NCBI RefSeq assembly: GCF_016803135.1
Contig: NZ_JAEVFE010000004.1
Coordinates: forward strand, 260,501-324,500
Direction of reading: 5' to 3'
DNA: 64,000 nt
Source: Altererythrobacter sp. C41
Lineage (GTDB): Bacteria > Pseudomonadota > Alphaproteobacteria > Sphingomonadales > Sphingomonadaceae
The notes beneath the pieces were generated by a model, which was not told where the DNA came from, did no database searches, and saw nothing but the letters and a program-made list of their open reading frames with translations. The translations under genes and the position numbers were made by a program. Numbering within the stretch: the stretch's first letter is position 1; each line of letters begins with the position of its first letter. Below, piece by piece: positions 38,054 to 49,205 of the stretch.

Positions 38054-38133
38054 GAGCCCCCGCGAAGGCGGGGGCCTCAGTCCGCAGGCGATGCGCCAGT
38101 GGCACGAGGTCCCCGCCTTCGCGGGGACTCACG
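38054..38133. repeat. Two-armed hairpin repeat, family A copy 3 (rpmD-rplO)
   Basis: The left arm GAGCCCCCGCGAAGGCGGGG runs into GCCTCAG; the right arm GAGGTCCCCGCCTTCGCGGG runs into GACTCACG. They are inverted across about 30 bases. The spacer (CCGCAGGCGATGCGCCAGTG) closely matches the spacer of the copy at 23645-23723. Confidence 0.85.
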
Positions 38134-38171
38134 ATTTTTAGCGCGAACAAAGCGAAAGCGAGTGCAAGACC

Positions 38172-38696
38172 ATGAAACTGACAGACATCCGTGACAACCC
38201 CGGCGCCCGCAAGGGCCGCATCCGCATCGGACGCGGCATCGGTTCGGGCAAGGGCAAGACCGGCGGCCGCGGCCAGAAGGGCCAGAAGAGCCGTTCGGGC
38301 GTCGCCGTGAAGGGTTTCGAAGGCGGCCAGATGCCGCTCCACATGCGCTTGCCGAAGCGCGGGTTCAACAACCCGTTCGGCAAGGACTTTGCCGAAGTGA
38401 ACATCGGCATGGTGCAGAAGTTCATCGACGCCAAGAAGCTCGACGCCGGCAAGGTCGTCGACGACGAGGCGCTGCGGGCCGCCGGCCTCGCGCGCGGCGG
38501 CAAGGACGGCATCCGTCTGCTGGGCAAGGGCGAGCTGAAGACCAAGGTTCAGTTCAAGGTCGCCGGCGCCAGCAAGGGCGCGATCGAGGCGGTCGAGAAG
38601 GCCGGCGGTTCGGTCGAACTGCCTGCGGCGAAGACGCCCGAGCACGAGAAGAAGGCCGCCCGGCGCGAAGCCAACAAGGCCGCCAAAGCCAAGTAA
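38172..38696 (+). CDS. rplO: 50S ribosomal protein L15
   Basis: 174 residues. [20 protein letters not shown] and [34 protein letters not shown] are the L15 signature. A Lys/Ala-rich C-terminal tail ([15 protein letters not shown]) makes it longer than E. coli L15 (144). Confidence 0.97.
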   Translation: MKLTDIRDNPGARKGRIRIGRGIGSGKGKTGGRGQKGQKSRSGVAVKGFEGGQMPLHMRLPKRGFNNPFGKDFAEVNIGMVQKFIDAKKLDAGKVVDDEALRAAGLARGGKDGIRLLGKGELKTKVQFKVAGASKGAIEAVEKAGGSVELPAAKTPEHEKKAARREANKAAKAK

Positions 38697-38718
38697 CGGC
38701 AAAAATAGGGGTGGGGGG

Positions 38719-38748
38719 TTCGACATCGTGCCTCCCGCACCCTATCTA
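38719..38748 (+). promoter_or_regulatory. Candidate internal promoter before secY
   Basis: TTCGAC and TATCTA are 18 bases apart, about 50 bases before the secY start, in a 104-base gap. It would allow secY-adk transcription separate from the ribosomal genes. Moderate match only. Confidence 0.33.
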
Positions 38749-38800
38749 GCCTTTCCGAGCCGGGAGGGTCCGGCGCCGAGTTAGGGCACAAGCATTTCTC

Positions 38801-40165
38801 ATGGCATCACGCGCCGACAATATCGCGAGCAACCTCAGTCTCGCCAACTTCTCGAAAGCGACCGAGCTCAAGAATCGTATCTGGTTCACGATCGGCGCGC
38901 TGATCGTCTTCCGGTTCCTGAGCTTCATTCCGCTTCCCGGCGTCAATCCGCTGGTGCTGCAGGACCTCTACGATACCGCGCGTGGCGGCATCCTCGATCT
39001 CTTCAACACTTTCTCGGGCGGCAGCCTGGAGCGCATGAGTCTCATCGCGCTCGGCGTCATGCCCTACATCACCGCCTCGATCGTCATCCAGCTTGCCGCG
39101 GCGCTGCATCCCTCGCTCGCCGCGCTCAAGAAGGAAGGTGCGAGCGGGCGGCAGAAGCTCAACCAGTACACGCGCTACGGCACCGTGTTCCTGTGCGCGA
39201 TCCAGGGCTGGTTCCTCGCCTCGGGCCTCGAAGCCTACGGCGCGCAGAGCGGGCTGCAGGCGGTCGTCCAGCCCGGCGTGATGTTCCGCATCGGTGCGGT
39301 CATCAGCCTCGTCGGCGGCACGATGTTCCTTCTCTGGCTGGGTGAGCAGATCACCAGCCGCGGGATCGGCAACGGCGTCTCGCTGATCATCATGGCCGGT
39401 ATCGTCGCCCAGTTCCCGAGCTTCGCCACGAACCTGTTCGAAGGCGGCCGCAGCGGTTCGATCTCGCCGGTCCTCATCATCGGCTTCCTGGCGATGATCG
39501 TGATCCTGGTGCTGTTCATCTGCTTCATGGAGCGCGCGCAGCGGCGATTGCTGATCCAGTATCCCAAGCGAGCGACCCAGCGCGGGGTGATGCAGGCCGA
39601 CCGCAGCCACCTGCCGCTCAAGCTCAACACCGCCAACGTGATCCCGCCGATCTTCGCCAGCTCGCTGCTGCTGCTGCCGCTGACGATCAGCCAGTTCGCC
39701 GGCAACCAGGTCGATACCGAGAGCACGTTCGGCAGCGTGATCGTGTGGCTCAACCAGTATCTCGCGCACGGGCAGCCGATCTACATGGCGCTCTATGCCG
39801 CGGGCATCATCTTCTTCACGTTCTTCTATACCGCCGTGGTCTTCAACCCGGAGGAAACGGCCGAGAACCTGAAGAAGAACGGCGGCTTCATCCCGGGTAT
39901 CCGCCCGGGCAAGCGCACGACCGAATATCTCGACTACGTGCTCACGCGCATCACCGTGATCGGCGCGATCTACCTGACCCTGGTCTGCGTGATCCCCGAA
40001 TACATGATCGCGCAGACGGGCATTCCGCTGTTCCTGGGCGGCACCAGCCTGCTGATCGTGGTCAACGTCACGGTCGACACGATCACGCAGATCCAGTCGC
40101 ACCTGCTGGCGCACCAGTACGGCGACCTGATCAAGAAGGCGAAGCTCAAGGGCCGCATGCGCTGA
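38801..40165 (+). CDS. secY: Preprotein translocase subunit SecY
   Basis: 454 residues and ten membrane helices forming the protein-conducting channel. RIWFTIGALIVFRFLSFIPLPGVN, ALGVMPYITASIVIQL, the plug region and GIRPGKRTTEYLDYVL-like IRPGKRTTEYLDYVLTRITV are conserved. It lies in its usual place after rplO. Confidence 0.98.
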   Translation: MASRADNIASNLSLANFSKATELKNRIWFTIGALIVFRFLSFIPLPGVNPLVLQDLYDTARGGILDLFNTFSGGSLERMSLIALGVMPYITASIVIQLAAALHPSLAALKKEGASGRQKLNQYTRYGTVFLCAIQGWFLASGLEAYGAQSGLQAVVQPGVMFRIGAVISLVGGTMFLLWLGEQITSRGIGNGVSLIIMAGIVAQFPSFATNLFEGGRSGSISPVLIIGFLAMIVILVLFICFMERAQRRLLIQYPKRATQRGVMQADRSHLPLKLNTANVIPPIFASSLLLLPLTISQFAGNQVDTESTFGSVIVWLNQYLAHGQPIYMALYAAGIIFFTFFYTAVVFNPEETAENLKKNGGFIPGIRPGKRTTEYLDYVLTRITVIGAIYLTLVCVIPEYMIAQTGIPLFLGGTSLLIVVNVTVDTITQIQSHLLAHQYGDLIKKAKLKGRMR

Positions 40166-40198
40166 TCGCGATGGTTTCGGAACGTTAGGGGAAGCGGG

Positions 40199-40843
40199 TT
40201 GGACATCATCCTCTTGGGCCCTCCGGGGGCAGGCAAGGGCACGCAGGCTCAGCGCCTCGAGCAGAAGCACGGCATGCGCCAGCTTTCGACCGGCGACATG
40301 CTGCGCGCCGCCGTCAAGCAGGGCACGCCGGTCGGCCTCAAGGCCAAGGAAGTGATGGACCGCGGCGAGCTCGTGTCGGACGAGATCGTCTCCGAACTGA
40401 TCGACGCCGAACTGACCGCGATGGGCAAGGACGTCGGCGCGATCTTCGACGGCTATCCGCGTACCGCCGGCCAGGCCGAGTCGCTCGACCGCATCCTCGC
40501 CAGCCACGGCCGCGGGCTCGATCACGTGATCGAGCTCGAGGTCGACGAGGACGCGCTGGTCGAACGCATCACCGGCCGTTTCACCTGCGCCCGGTGCGGC
40601 ACGGGTTATCACGACACCTTCAAGCAGCCCGAGGTCCCGGGCGTGTGCGACAAGTGCGGCAGCACCGAGTTCAAGCGCCGTCCCGACGACAACGAGGAAA
40701 CCGTCCGCACCCGCATGGCCGAATACCGCGCCAAGACCGCGCCGATCCTGCCGATCTACGAGGAACGCGGGATCGTCAGCCGGGTCGACGGCATGGCCGG
40801 CATCGAGGACGTGACGCGCGCGATCGACGCGGTCCTCGGCTGA
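40199..40843 (+). CDS. adk: Adenylate kinase
   Basis: 214 residues. The P-loop is LLGPPGAGKGTQAQ; IFDGYPRTAGQAESLD is the AMP/ATP region. The LID domain carries four cysteines (CARCGTGYH and CDKCGSTEFKRR), so it is the zinc-binding form. The start is TTG at 40199. It interconverts ATP, AMP and ADP. Confidence 0.97.
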   Translation: MDIILLGPPGAGKGTQAQRLEQKHGMRQLSTGDMLRAAVKQGTPVGLKAKEVMDRGELVSDEIVSELIDAELTAMGKDVGAIFDGYPRTAGQAESLDRILASHGRGLDHVIELEVDEDALVERITGRFTCARCGTGYHDTFKQPEVPGVCDKCGSTEFKRRPDDNEETVRTRMAEYRAKTAPILPIYEERGIVSRVDGMAGIEDVTRAIDAVLG

Positions 40844-40922
40844 CCGCCATTCCCCTCGCACCGGGCGGGCCTTTGCGCGCGCCACAAGCTGTGGAATAGC
40901 TGCGCGGGAAGGGGGACTGCCG

Positions 40923-41612
40923 ATGCCGAAGATTCGCACTGCCGTGCTGCTGGTCGCGGTTGCCGCCGCGGCGCTGGCGCCCGCCGCCGTCTCCGCGAAA
41001 GTCGTGAAGCAGGATGCGGCGGGTTTCGTCACTCGCGACACCGTGGTGGTCGAGAGCACCCCGCGCGAGACGTGGATGGCACTGATATCGCCGGCGAAGT
41101 GGTGGAACGAGGCGCACACCTGGTCGGGCGATCCGGCGAACCTTTCGCTCGCCCCGCAGGCCGGCGGCTGCTTCTGCGAGCGCATTCCCGAAGTCGAGAC
41201 CCGGGCGGACGTCGGCCTCGCGGGCAGCGCGCAGCACATGACCGTCGTCCACGCCGCTCCCGACAAGGCGCTGCGGATGCGCGGCGCCCTCGGACCGCTG
41301 CAGAGCGAGGCCGTGACAGGCGTGCTCACCATCGCGCTCGCCGAAGTGGAGCAGGGCACCGCGATCACCTTCGAATATGTCGTCGGCGGCTACATGCGGT
41401 ACGAGATGCCCCCGATCGCGGAGGCGGTCGACGGCGTGATGAGCCAGCAGCTCGCCGGCCTTGCCGCGCTGCTCGGCCCGGTCGGTGCACCGTCCGAGGA
41501 GAAGGGCGAGGAGAAGGCCCCGGACGAATCCACCGGGAACGACGCCGATGTGCCGCCCGAGAAGAAGCCGAGCGTCGAGGAGGCGTTCGGCGACCTCTCG
41601 GACGACGAATAA
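40923..41612 (+). CDS. Exported SRPBCC (START-like) domain protein
   Basis: A 229-residue protein with a signal peptide (residues 1-25, ending AAVSA-K), then an SRPBCC-type hydrophobic-ligand domain (VVVESTPRETWMALISPAKWWNEAHTWSGD, LAGSAQHMTVVHAAPDKALRMRGALGPLQ, ITFEYVVGGYMR). A Glu/Lys/Pro-rich acidic tail of about 40 residues ends the protein. The ligand is unknown. It sits between adk and rpsM, where most alphaproteobacteria have no extra gene. Confidence 0.82.
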   Translation: MPKIRTAVLLVAVAAAALAPAAVSAKVVKQDAAGFVTRDTVVVESTPRETWMALISPAKWWNEAHTWSGDPANLSLAPQAGGCFCERIPEVETRADVGLAGSAQHMTVVHAAPDKALRMRGALGPLQSEAVTGVLTIALAEVEQGTAITFEYVVGGYMRYEMPPIAEAVDGVMSQQLAGLAALLGPVGAPSEEKGEEKAPDESTGNDADVPPEKKPSVEEAFGDLSDDE

Positions 41613-41670
41613 CCGCTGCCGGAACGCCCGCGCAGAACGCCCGCATCGTGGTAAACGGGCCGGAAGGCTT

Positions 41671-41697
41671 TTGACCTGAGGCGCAAGCTGCTATAGC
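41671..41697 (+). promoter_or_regulatory. Candidate promoter of the rpsM-rpsK-rpoA operon
   Basis: TTGACC and TATAGC are 15 bases apart, a short spacer. It would give a leader of about 280 bases before rpsM containing a CCGCCC/GGGCGG hairpin (41721-41737). The rest of the 372-base gap 41613-41984 shows no gene. Confidence 0.4.
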
Positions 41698-41984
41698 GCA
41701 GGCTTGCATTCTCCAGCGGCCCGCCCATATCGGGCGGCGTGCTCGTATGCGCGCGCATAGCGGTTGACGTGCGCAGCGAATCACCCTAAGCGCGCCGTTC
41801 ATTCGGCATTTCGGGACAGTTGGGCGGACAAGTCTGGCAGGCGGCAGCCTTCGTAGCGCGCCATCCGGACTTTTTGCCATTCCGGCTCCGGCCATGCCGA
41901 TGAACGACAGCGTTGAGATAGGGGGTCGCCACCAGTTCGCTTGCGGACCGGCCGGCCGGGTCCCTGTGGAGCATGGAGAAGTAA

Positions 41985-42353
41985 GTGGCTCGTATTGCCG
42001 GGGTAAACATCCCCACCAACAAGCGCGTGATCATCGCGCTCACCTACATTCACGGTATCGGCCGCACCACGGCCGTGCAGATCGCCGACAAGCTGGGCAT
42101 CGATCACTCCCGCCGCGTGCAGGATCTGAGCGATGCGGAAGTCCTGCAGATCCGCGAGACGATCGACAGCGACTACACCGTCGAGGGCGACCTGCGCCGC
42201 AACACCGCGATGAACATCAAGCGGCTGATGGACCTCCGGTCCTATCGCGGCCTGCGTCACCGCAACCAGTTGCCGGTCCGCGGTCAGCGCACGCACACCA
42301 ACGCCCGCACCCGCAAGGGCAAGGCGAAGCCCATCGCGGGCAAGAAGAAGTAA
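41985..42353 (+). CDS. rpsM: 30S ribosomal protein S13
   Basis: 122 residues with a GTG start at 41985 after [35 protein letters not shown] and [24 protein letters not shown] mark the ends. It contacts the P-site tRNA and forms intersubunit bridges. Confidence 0.98.
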   Translation: MARIAGVNIPTNKRVIIALTYIHGIGRTTAVQIADKLGIDHSRRVQDLSDAEVLQIRETIDSDYTVEGDLRRNTAMNIKRLMDLRSYRGLRHRNQLPVRGQRTHTNARTRKGKAKPIAGKKK

Positions 42354-42412
42354 GCGAACGCTTTCGCAGCTTCGCTTTCATCACTTCTTTTTAGGAACAG
42401 GATACTCAGCCC

Positions 42413-42802
42413 ATGGCACGCGAACCAGGCCGGATCAGGCGGCGCGACAAGAAGAACATTTCGAGCGGCGTCGCGCACATCAACGCCAGCTTCAACAACA
42501 CCATGATCACCATCACCGATGCGCAGGGCAATGCGATCAGCTGGTCCAGCGCCGGCATGATGGGTTTCAAGGGCAGCCGCAAGTCGACTCCCTACGCCGC
42601 CCAGGTCGCCGCGGACGACGCGGGCAAGAAGGCCGCCGAGCACGGCGTGCGCACCCTCGAGGTCGAAGTGAAGGGTCCCGGTTCGGGCCGTGAGAGCGCG
42701 CTGCGCGGTCTCGCCGCCGTCGGGTTCACGATCACCTCGATCCGTGACGTCACTCCGATCCCGCACAACGGGGTGAGGCCGTCGAAGCGCCGTCGCGTCT
42801 GA
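42413..42802 (+). CDS. rpsK: 30S ribosomal protein S11
   Basis: 129 residues. [26 protein letters not shown] and [33 protein letters not shown] are conserved. It forms part of the mRNA exit platform. Confidence 0.98.
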   Translation: MAREPGRIRRRDKKNISSGVAHINASFNNTMITITDAQGNAISWSSAGMMGFKGSRKSTPYAAQVAADDAGKKAAEHGVRTLEVEVKGPGSGRESALRGLAAVGFTITSIRDVTPIPHNGVRPSKRRRV

Positions 42803-42902
42803 TCCGTACCTGCCCGGCGGTGTCATGCCGCCGACCCTAACGGACCGGACGCGCCCACCAGCGCAGCCGGTCCTGCCCGTATTTGAACCCTAGGGGAAAT
42901 CC

Positions 42903-43955
42903 ATGGCCGTCAACACCAAGAACTGGCAGGAACTCAAGAAACCCAACAGCCTCGAGATCAAGGCCGGCGGCAAGTCGCGTGCGGCCACGTTCGTCGCGGA
43001 ACCGCTCGAGCGCGGCTTCGGCCTGACGCTCGGCAACGCGCTGCGCCGGGTGCTCCTCTCCAGCCTCCAGGGCGCTGCGATCACCTCGATCAAGATCGAG
43101 AACGTGCTGCACGAGTTCTCCTCGCTCGCCGGCGTGCGCGAGGACGTGACCGACATCGTGCTCAACGTGAAGCAGATCGCGCTCAAGATGGAAGGCGAGG
43201 GTCCCAAGCGCCTGCAGCTTTCGAAGACCGGCCCCGGCGCGGTGACCGCGGGCGACATCGCCGTCTCGGGCGATATCGAGGTGATGAACAAGGATCTCGT
43301 GATCTGCCACCTCGACGAAGGCGCCACGTTCAACGTCGAACTGACCGCCGACACCGGCAAGGGCTACGTTCCCGCCGTGCAGAACCGCCCGGCCGATGCG
43401 CCGATCGGTCTGATCCCGGTCGACTCGCTCTACTCGCCGGTCCGCCAGGTCAGCTACAAGGTTGAGAACGCCCGCGTCGGGCAGGAGCTCGACTACGACA
43501 AGCTGAGCCTGACGATCGAGACCGACGGCACCGTGACCCCGGAAGACGCCGTGGCCTATGCCGCGCGCATCCTGCAGGATCAGCTCACACTGTTCGTCCA
43601 CTTCGAGGAAGGCATTCCGCAGCCGAGCTCGGCCATGATCGGCCACGCCGCGCAGCCGGAAGAGAGCGACGCCAACCAGCTCAACCGTTACCTGCTCAAG
43701 AAGGTTGACGAGCTCGAGCTGTCGGTCCGTTCGGCCAACTGCCTCAAGAACGACAACATCATCTACATCGGCGACCTGGTCCAGAAGACCGAGGCCGAGA
43801 TGCTCCGCACGCCGAACTTCGGCCGCAAGAGCCTCAACGAGATCAAGGAAGTCCTGAGCTCGATGGGCCTGCGCCTCGGCATGGACATCCCTGGCTGGCC
43901 GCCGGAGAACATCGAGGAAATGGCCAAGAAGCTCGAACAGGAACTGCTTGGTTAA
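42903..43955 (+). CDS. rpoA: RNA polymerase alpha subunit
   Basis: 350 residues. The N-terminal dimerisation domain has [30 protein letters not shown]; the C-terminal DNA-binding domain has [22 protein letters not shown] and [17 protein letters not shown]. No rpsD gene precedes it, unlike E. coli. Confidence 0.98.
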   Translation: MAVNTKNWQELKKPNSLEIKAGGKSRAATFVAEPLERGFGLTLGNALRRVLLSSLQGAAITSIKIENVLHEFSSLAGVREDVTDIVLNVKQIALKMEGEGPKRLQLSKTGPGAVTAGDIAVSGDIEVMNKDLVICHLDEGATFNVELTADTGKGYVPAVQNRPADAPIGLIPVDSLYSPVRQVSYKVENARVGQELDYDKLSLTIETDGTVTPEDAVAYAARILQDQLTLFVHFEEGIPQPSSAMIGHAAQPEESDANQLNRYLLKKVDELELSVRSANCLKNDNIIYIGDLVQKTEAEMLRTPNFGRKSLNEIKEVLSSMGLRLGMDIPGWPPENIEEMAKKLEQELLG

Positions 43956-43960
43956 GACAT

Positions 43961-44128
43961 GATCCTCCCCATTTTTTGCCGCAGGCACAAATGGGGAGGG
44001 GGACCGCCGAGCCGCAGGCTCGGTGGTGGAGGGGTAAGGCACAACAGCCCCTCCGTCATCGAGCGCTGACGCGCTCGCTGCCACCTCCCCATTTGCCCTT
44101 CGCAAGCTCAGGGAAAATGGGGAGGATC
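43961..44128. repeat. Long dispersed inverted repeat, copy 2 (CTCCCCATTT family)
   Basis: 168 bases bounded by GATCCTCCCCATTTTTT and GAAAATGGGGAGGATC, with internal ACAAATGGGGAGGGGGACCG, GGTGGTGGAGGGGTAAGG, CCCCTCCGTCA and GCCACCTCCCCATTTG. These boxes occur in the same order in copy 1 at 4021-4172, while the loops between them differ. It lies between rpoA and rplQ, within an otherwise continuous operon. Confidence 0.85.
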
Positions 44129-44209
44129 GAACAGGGCAAACGGCCGACCCTCAATTCGGCCAGGACCGGGCTACCTCACACGGGCCCCTTACGAACGGAG
44201 TAACGAGAA

Positions 44210-44632
44210 ATGCGTCACGGAATTCACGGCCGCAAGCTGCAGCGCAAGACCGGCCACCGCAAGGCCCTGTTCCGCAACATGGCCGCCGCGCTGATCAAGC
44301 ACGAGCAGATCATGACCACGGCCCCCAAGGCCAAGGAACTGCGCCCCTACGTCGAGAAGCTGATCACGCTTGCCAAGCGCGGCGGCCTCAGCAACCGGCG
44401 CCTGGCGATGAGCCGTCTCGGTGACGAGACCCAGCTCAAGAAGCTGTTCGACGTCCTCGCCGAGCGCTACGGCGACCGCGACGGTGGCTACACCCGCGTG
44501 ATCAAGGCCGGCTACCGCGCCAGCGACGCCGCGCAGATGGCGGTGATCGAGCTGGTCGACCGCGATGTCGAGGCGAAGGGTCAGGACTCCGGCCCCGTCA
44601 TGAATGACGAGGAAGAGTTCGAGGAAGCCTGA
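44210..44632 (+). CDS. rplQ: 50S ribosomal protein L17
   Basis: 140 residues. [20 protein letters not shown] and [29 protein letters not shown] are the family start; a short acidic tail (NDEEEFEEA) ends it. Last gene of the ribosomal cluster, followed by a strong terminator. Confidence 0.98.
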   Translation: MRHGIHGRKLQRKTGHRKALFRNMAAALIKHEQIMTTAPKAKELRPYVEKLITLAKRGGLSNRRLAMSRLGDETQLKKLFDVLAERYGDRDGGYTRVIKAGYRASDAAQMAVIELVDRDVEAKGQDSGPVMNDEEEFEEA

Positions 44633-44657
44633 TCGGCACCAAGATAGGTGTGAGCAC

Positions 44658-44693
44658 GAAGGCCGCGGGGGAAACTCCGCGGCCCTTTCGTTT
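44658..44693 (+). terminator. Intrinsic terminator after rplQ
   Basis: GGCCGCGG, loop GGGAAACT and CCGCGGCC form a perfect 8-bp stem followed by CTTTCGTTT. It closes the alpha operon before the serine hydrolase gene. Confidence 0.85.
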
Positions 44694-44726
44694 GACTGCG
44701 CGCGAACGCGTGGCACAACGCGGCCC

Positions 44727-46082
44727 ATGATCCGCCATCTCATCGCCGCCGCCGCGCTCCTCGCGCCCGTTCCCGCCATCGCGCAAAGCCAGCAGGAGAC
44801 GCTCGACGCCCGCTACGACCGCGCGCTCGCGGCGGGGTACAAGGCGCTGTTCCTGTGCAGCGCGATCGCCAACGCCGAACGCGCCGGGGCGGAGCGGACG
44901 CCCGAAAGCGTGATGCAGTGGGAACTCACCGGCATTCAGGCGCCGCTGGACGAGATCGTTGGCGAACTGCCCTACGAGATCGTTCGGGCGGATGAGGGCG
45001 GGGCTCAGGTACGCCACGTCTCCGTCGGCTGGGCGGAGGATATGCCGCCGCGCTACGCGGTGCACGACACGGACAAGGGATGCGCGCTGCTCCCGATCGG
45101 TGGCGAACCGTCGACCGGCAAGGTTGCGGCCCGGCAGGAGTCCCTCCCCTCCGCTCCGGTTGCCCAGCCCAAGGCCGCGACCCTGGCCACCGCGCTCGAT
45201 CGTGGCTTCTCCCCTTCCTACGGTGAGGGCGCGCGCACGACGGCCGTTCTGGTCCGGCGCGGCGGAGACACGCTCGGCGAGCGCTATGTCGAGGGTTTTG
45301 GCCCGGATATGCCGCAGCGGACCTGGTCGGTCGCCAAGAGCATCGCTGCGACCCTGATCGGCGCGGCCGTAGAGCGCCGAGACATCGACGTGGCATCCCC
45401 GGCCGGTCTGGGCCTGACCGACACCGACCCGCGCCGGGCGATCACGGTCGATCACCTCCTGCGCATGGCCTCGGGCCGTTATTCCGATACGCCCGGCAAC
45501 CGCACCGATCCGCTCTATTTCGGCGGCGCGGCGGTCGGCGAGCGCGCGGCGGTCTGGCCGCTGGTCCACCCGCCGGGCACTGTCTTCCGCTACGCCAACA
45601 ACGACACGCTGATGGCGGTGAAGGCGATCGAGGATACGTTCGGGCAGCATCCGCCCGCCGAGCTGCTCGCCACTCTTGGCATGCACGACACCGTCGCGGA
45701 GACCGACTGGCAGGGGAACTACATCCTCTCCAGCCAAGTCTGGTCGACGGCGCGCGATCTCGCGGCGCTCGGCCAGCTCTATCTCGACGGCGGCGTGTGG
45801 AACGGCGAACGCCTTCTGCCCGAGGACTGGGCGGCTTACGTCTCCCGCCCGAGCGGCCCGCAGCCGGATGGCGACTTCGGCTATGGCGCCGGCTTCTGGC
45901 TGTTCAACAGGTCCGAAGGGGTGCCGCCCGACACCTTCGCCGCCATGGGCAACCGCGGGCAATATGTCGTGATCGTGCCCAGCCGCGAGGTCGTCATCGT
46001 CCGCCGCGGCGAGGATCCGCCCGGCGGCGGCTTCGACATCGCCGCTTTCACACGCGACGTGCTCGCCGCGCTGGACAACTGA
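44727..46082 (+). CDS. Secreted serine hydrolase (class C beta-lactamase-like) with extra N-terminal domain
   Basis: 451 residues. A signal peptide (1-20, PAIAQ) is followed by an unassigned region (about 21-145). The beta-lactamase/transpeptidase-like domain has SVAK (Ser201-Lys204) in RTWSVAKSIAATLIG, YAN (Tyr289) in FRYANNDT, and GNRGQYVVIVPS in the KTG position. Family members include esterases, D-aminopeptidases and penicillin-binding-like proteins. Whether it hydrolyses beta-lactams cannot be told. Confidence 0.88.
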   Translation: MIRHLIAAAALLAPVPAIAQSQQETLDARYDRALAAGYKALFLCSAIANAERAGAERTPESVMQWELTGIQAPLDEIVGELPYEIVRADEGGAQVRHVSVGWAEDMPPRYAVHDTDKGCALLPIGGEPSTGKVAARQESLPSAPVAQPKAATLATALDRGFSPSYGEGARTTAVLVRRGGDTLGERYVEGFGPDMPQRTWSVAKSIAATLIGAAVERRDIDVASPAGLGLTDTDPRRAITVDHLLRMASGRYSDTPGNRTDPLYFGGAAVGERAAVWPLVHPPGTVFRYANNDTLMAVKAIEDTFGQHPPAELLATLGMHDTVAETDWQGNYILSSQVWSTARDLAALGQLYLDGGVWNGERLLPEDWAAYVSRPSGPQPDGDFGYGAGFWLFNRSEGVPPDTFAAMGNRGQYVVIVPSREVVIVRRGEDPPGGGFDIAAFTRDVLAALDN

Positions 46083-46157
46083 TCTCTCACGGATTGCAAA
46101 GCCGCGTCAGGCGGTTACATCGGCAACCAGTCTGGACTGGCCCTTCGGGAGATTACA

Positions 46158-48314
<2,157 letters not shown>

Positions 48315-48318
48315 CGCC

Positions 48319-48446
48319 CGTCGCCCTGCGCAGGCAGGGGCTCATAACTCCCGCGAATATGCGGTCGGGTGTCGCTGGCGCTTTGCCGGTGGCACTCGAC
48401 CGCGCAAGGCTGACATCAGCCAGGCCCTGCCTGCGCAGGGGCGACG
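48319..48446. repeat. Two-armed inverted repeat (CGTCGCCC type)
   Basis: The arms CGTCGCCCTGCGCAGGCAGG and CCTGCCTGCGCAGGGGCGAC are inverted across about 80 bases with one base of length difference. The arm resembles the half-copy at 9831-9866. It begins 5 bases after the prolyl oligopeptidase stop. A further CCGGGAGC/GCTCCCGG hairpin (48540-48561) stands just before the next gene. Confidence 0.75.
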
Positions 48447-48579
48447 AGACGTTCATAATTTGAAGCTCTTTTCTGAATATCGCCTGTCGCGGCAATTCAG
48501 CCTCGTCTCACTGCGGATGACCTAAAAGGGCATTCGTAGCCGGGAGCAGTTCCGCTCCCGGGAGAGCGAGGAATGCACC

Positions 48580-49092
48580 ATGAAGACCATTTCCAAAGCC
48601 CTGGTCGGAACCGTCGCCGCAGGTGCGATGGCGATGACTTCAGCCGCGCCCGCCATGGCGCGCGATTACTACGATCGTGACGACGGTATCGATGTCGGCG
48701 ACGTGATCGCCGGCGCAGTGATCATCGGCGGCATCGCCGCGCTCGCCGGCGCCTTCGATGGCGACGACGACCGCTATCGCGACCGCTACCGCGGCTACAA
48801 CTACGGCCCGCGCGGCGCGATCGAACGCTGCGTCGCCGCGGTCGAGAACAACGCCCGCCGCTATGGCTACCGCTATGCCGACGTCACCGAAATCCGCGAC
48901 GTCGACGGCCGCCGCGGCGATCTGCGCGTGAAGGGCCGCATGACGGTCGACGGGCGCTACGATCGCTACAACCGCTACGGCTACGACCGCTACGATCGCG
49001 GCCGCGGCTACGACAGCGGCAAGTTCACCTGCCGCATCGACCGCGGGCGGGTCTATGACATCGACTACGACGGCATCCGCGGCCTGAGCTAA
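48580..49092 (+). CDS. Exported Gly/Tyr/Arg-rich protein, tandem paralogue 1
   Basis: 170 residues. A signal peptide (1-27, PAMA-R) is followed by DDGIDVGDVIAGAVIIGGIAALAGAF (hydrophobic, glycine-zipper-like), a region with repeated Tyr/Arg/Asp (YDRYNRYGYDRYDRGRGYD), and the end GKFTCRIDRGRVYDIDYDG. Two cysteines (IERCVAAVE and FTCRI) match the positions in the next gene. The family is unassigned; an envelope role is inferred from the signal and zipper. Confidence 0.82.
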   Translation: MKTISKALVGTVAAGAMAMTSAAPAMARDYYDRDDGIDVGDVIAGAVIIGGIAALAGAFDGDDDRYRDRYRGYNYGPRGAIERCVAAVENNARRYGYRYADVTEIRDVDGRRGDLRVKGRMTVDGRYDRYNRYGYDRYDRGRGYDSGKFTCRIDRGRVYDIDYDGIRGLS

Positions 49093-49118
49093 GGCCGACA
49101 GGAAAACCACGACGGACG

Positions 49119-49160
49119 GGCGGTTCAGGATGTCGAAATCCTGGACCGCCTAGTCTTTTC
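49119..49160 (+). terminator. Intrinsic terminator between the tandem paralogues
   Basis: GGCGGTTCAGGAT, loop GTCGAA and ATCCTGGACCGCC pair over 13 bp with one G-U, followed by TAGTCTTTTC. It implies that the second paralogue has its own promoter in the short gap or inside the terminator region. Confidence 0.8.
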
Positions 49161-49205
49161 TGCAATCGAGCGGCAGAATGCCGCCGTTTGGAAGGCACCT
49201 GGCTC

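Noticed and set aside
38807-41368. 853-codon open frame on the minus strand opposite secY and adk
   Set aside because: It is the antisense shadow of secY, adk and the SRPBCC gene in a GC-rich genome; its translation is Asp/His/Arg-rich low complexity with no domain.
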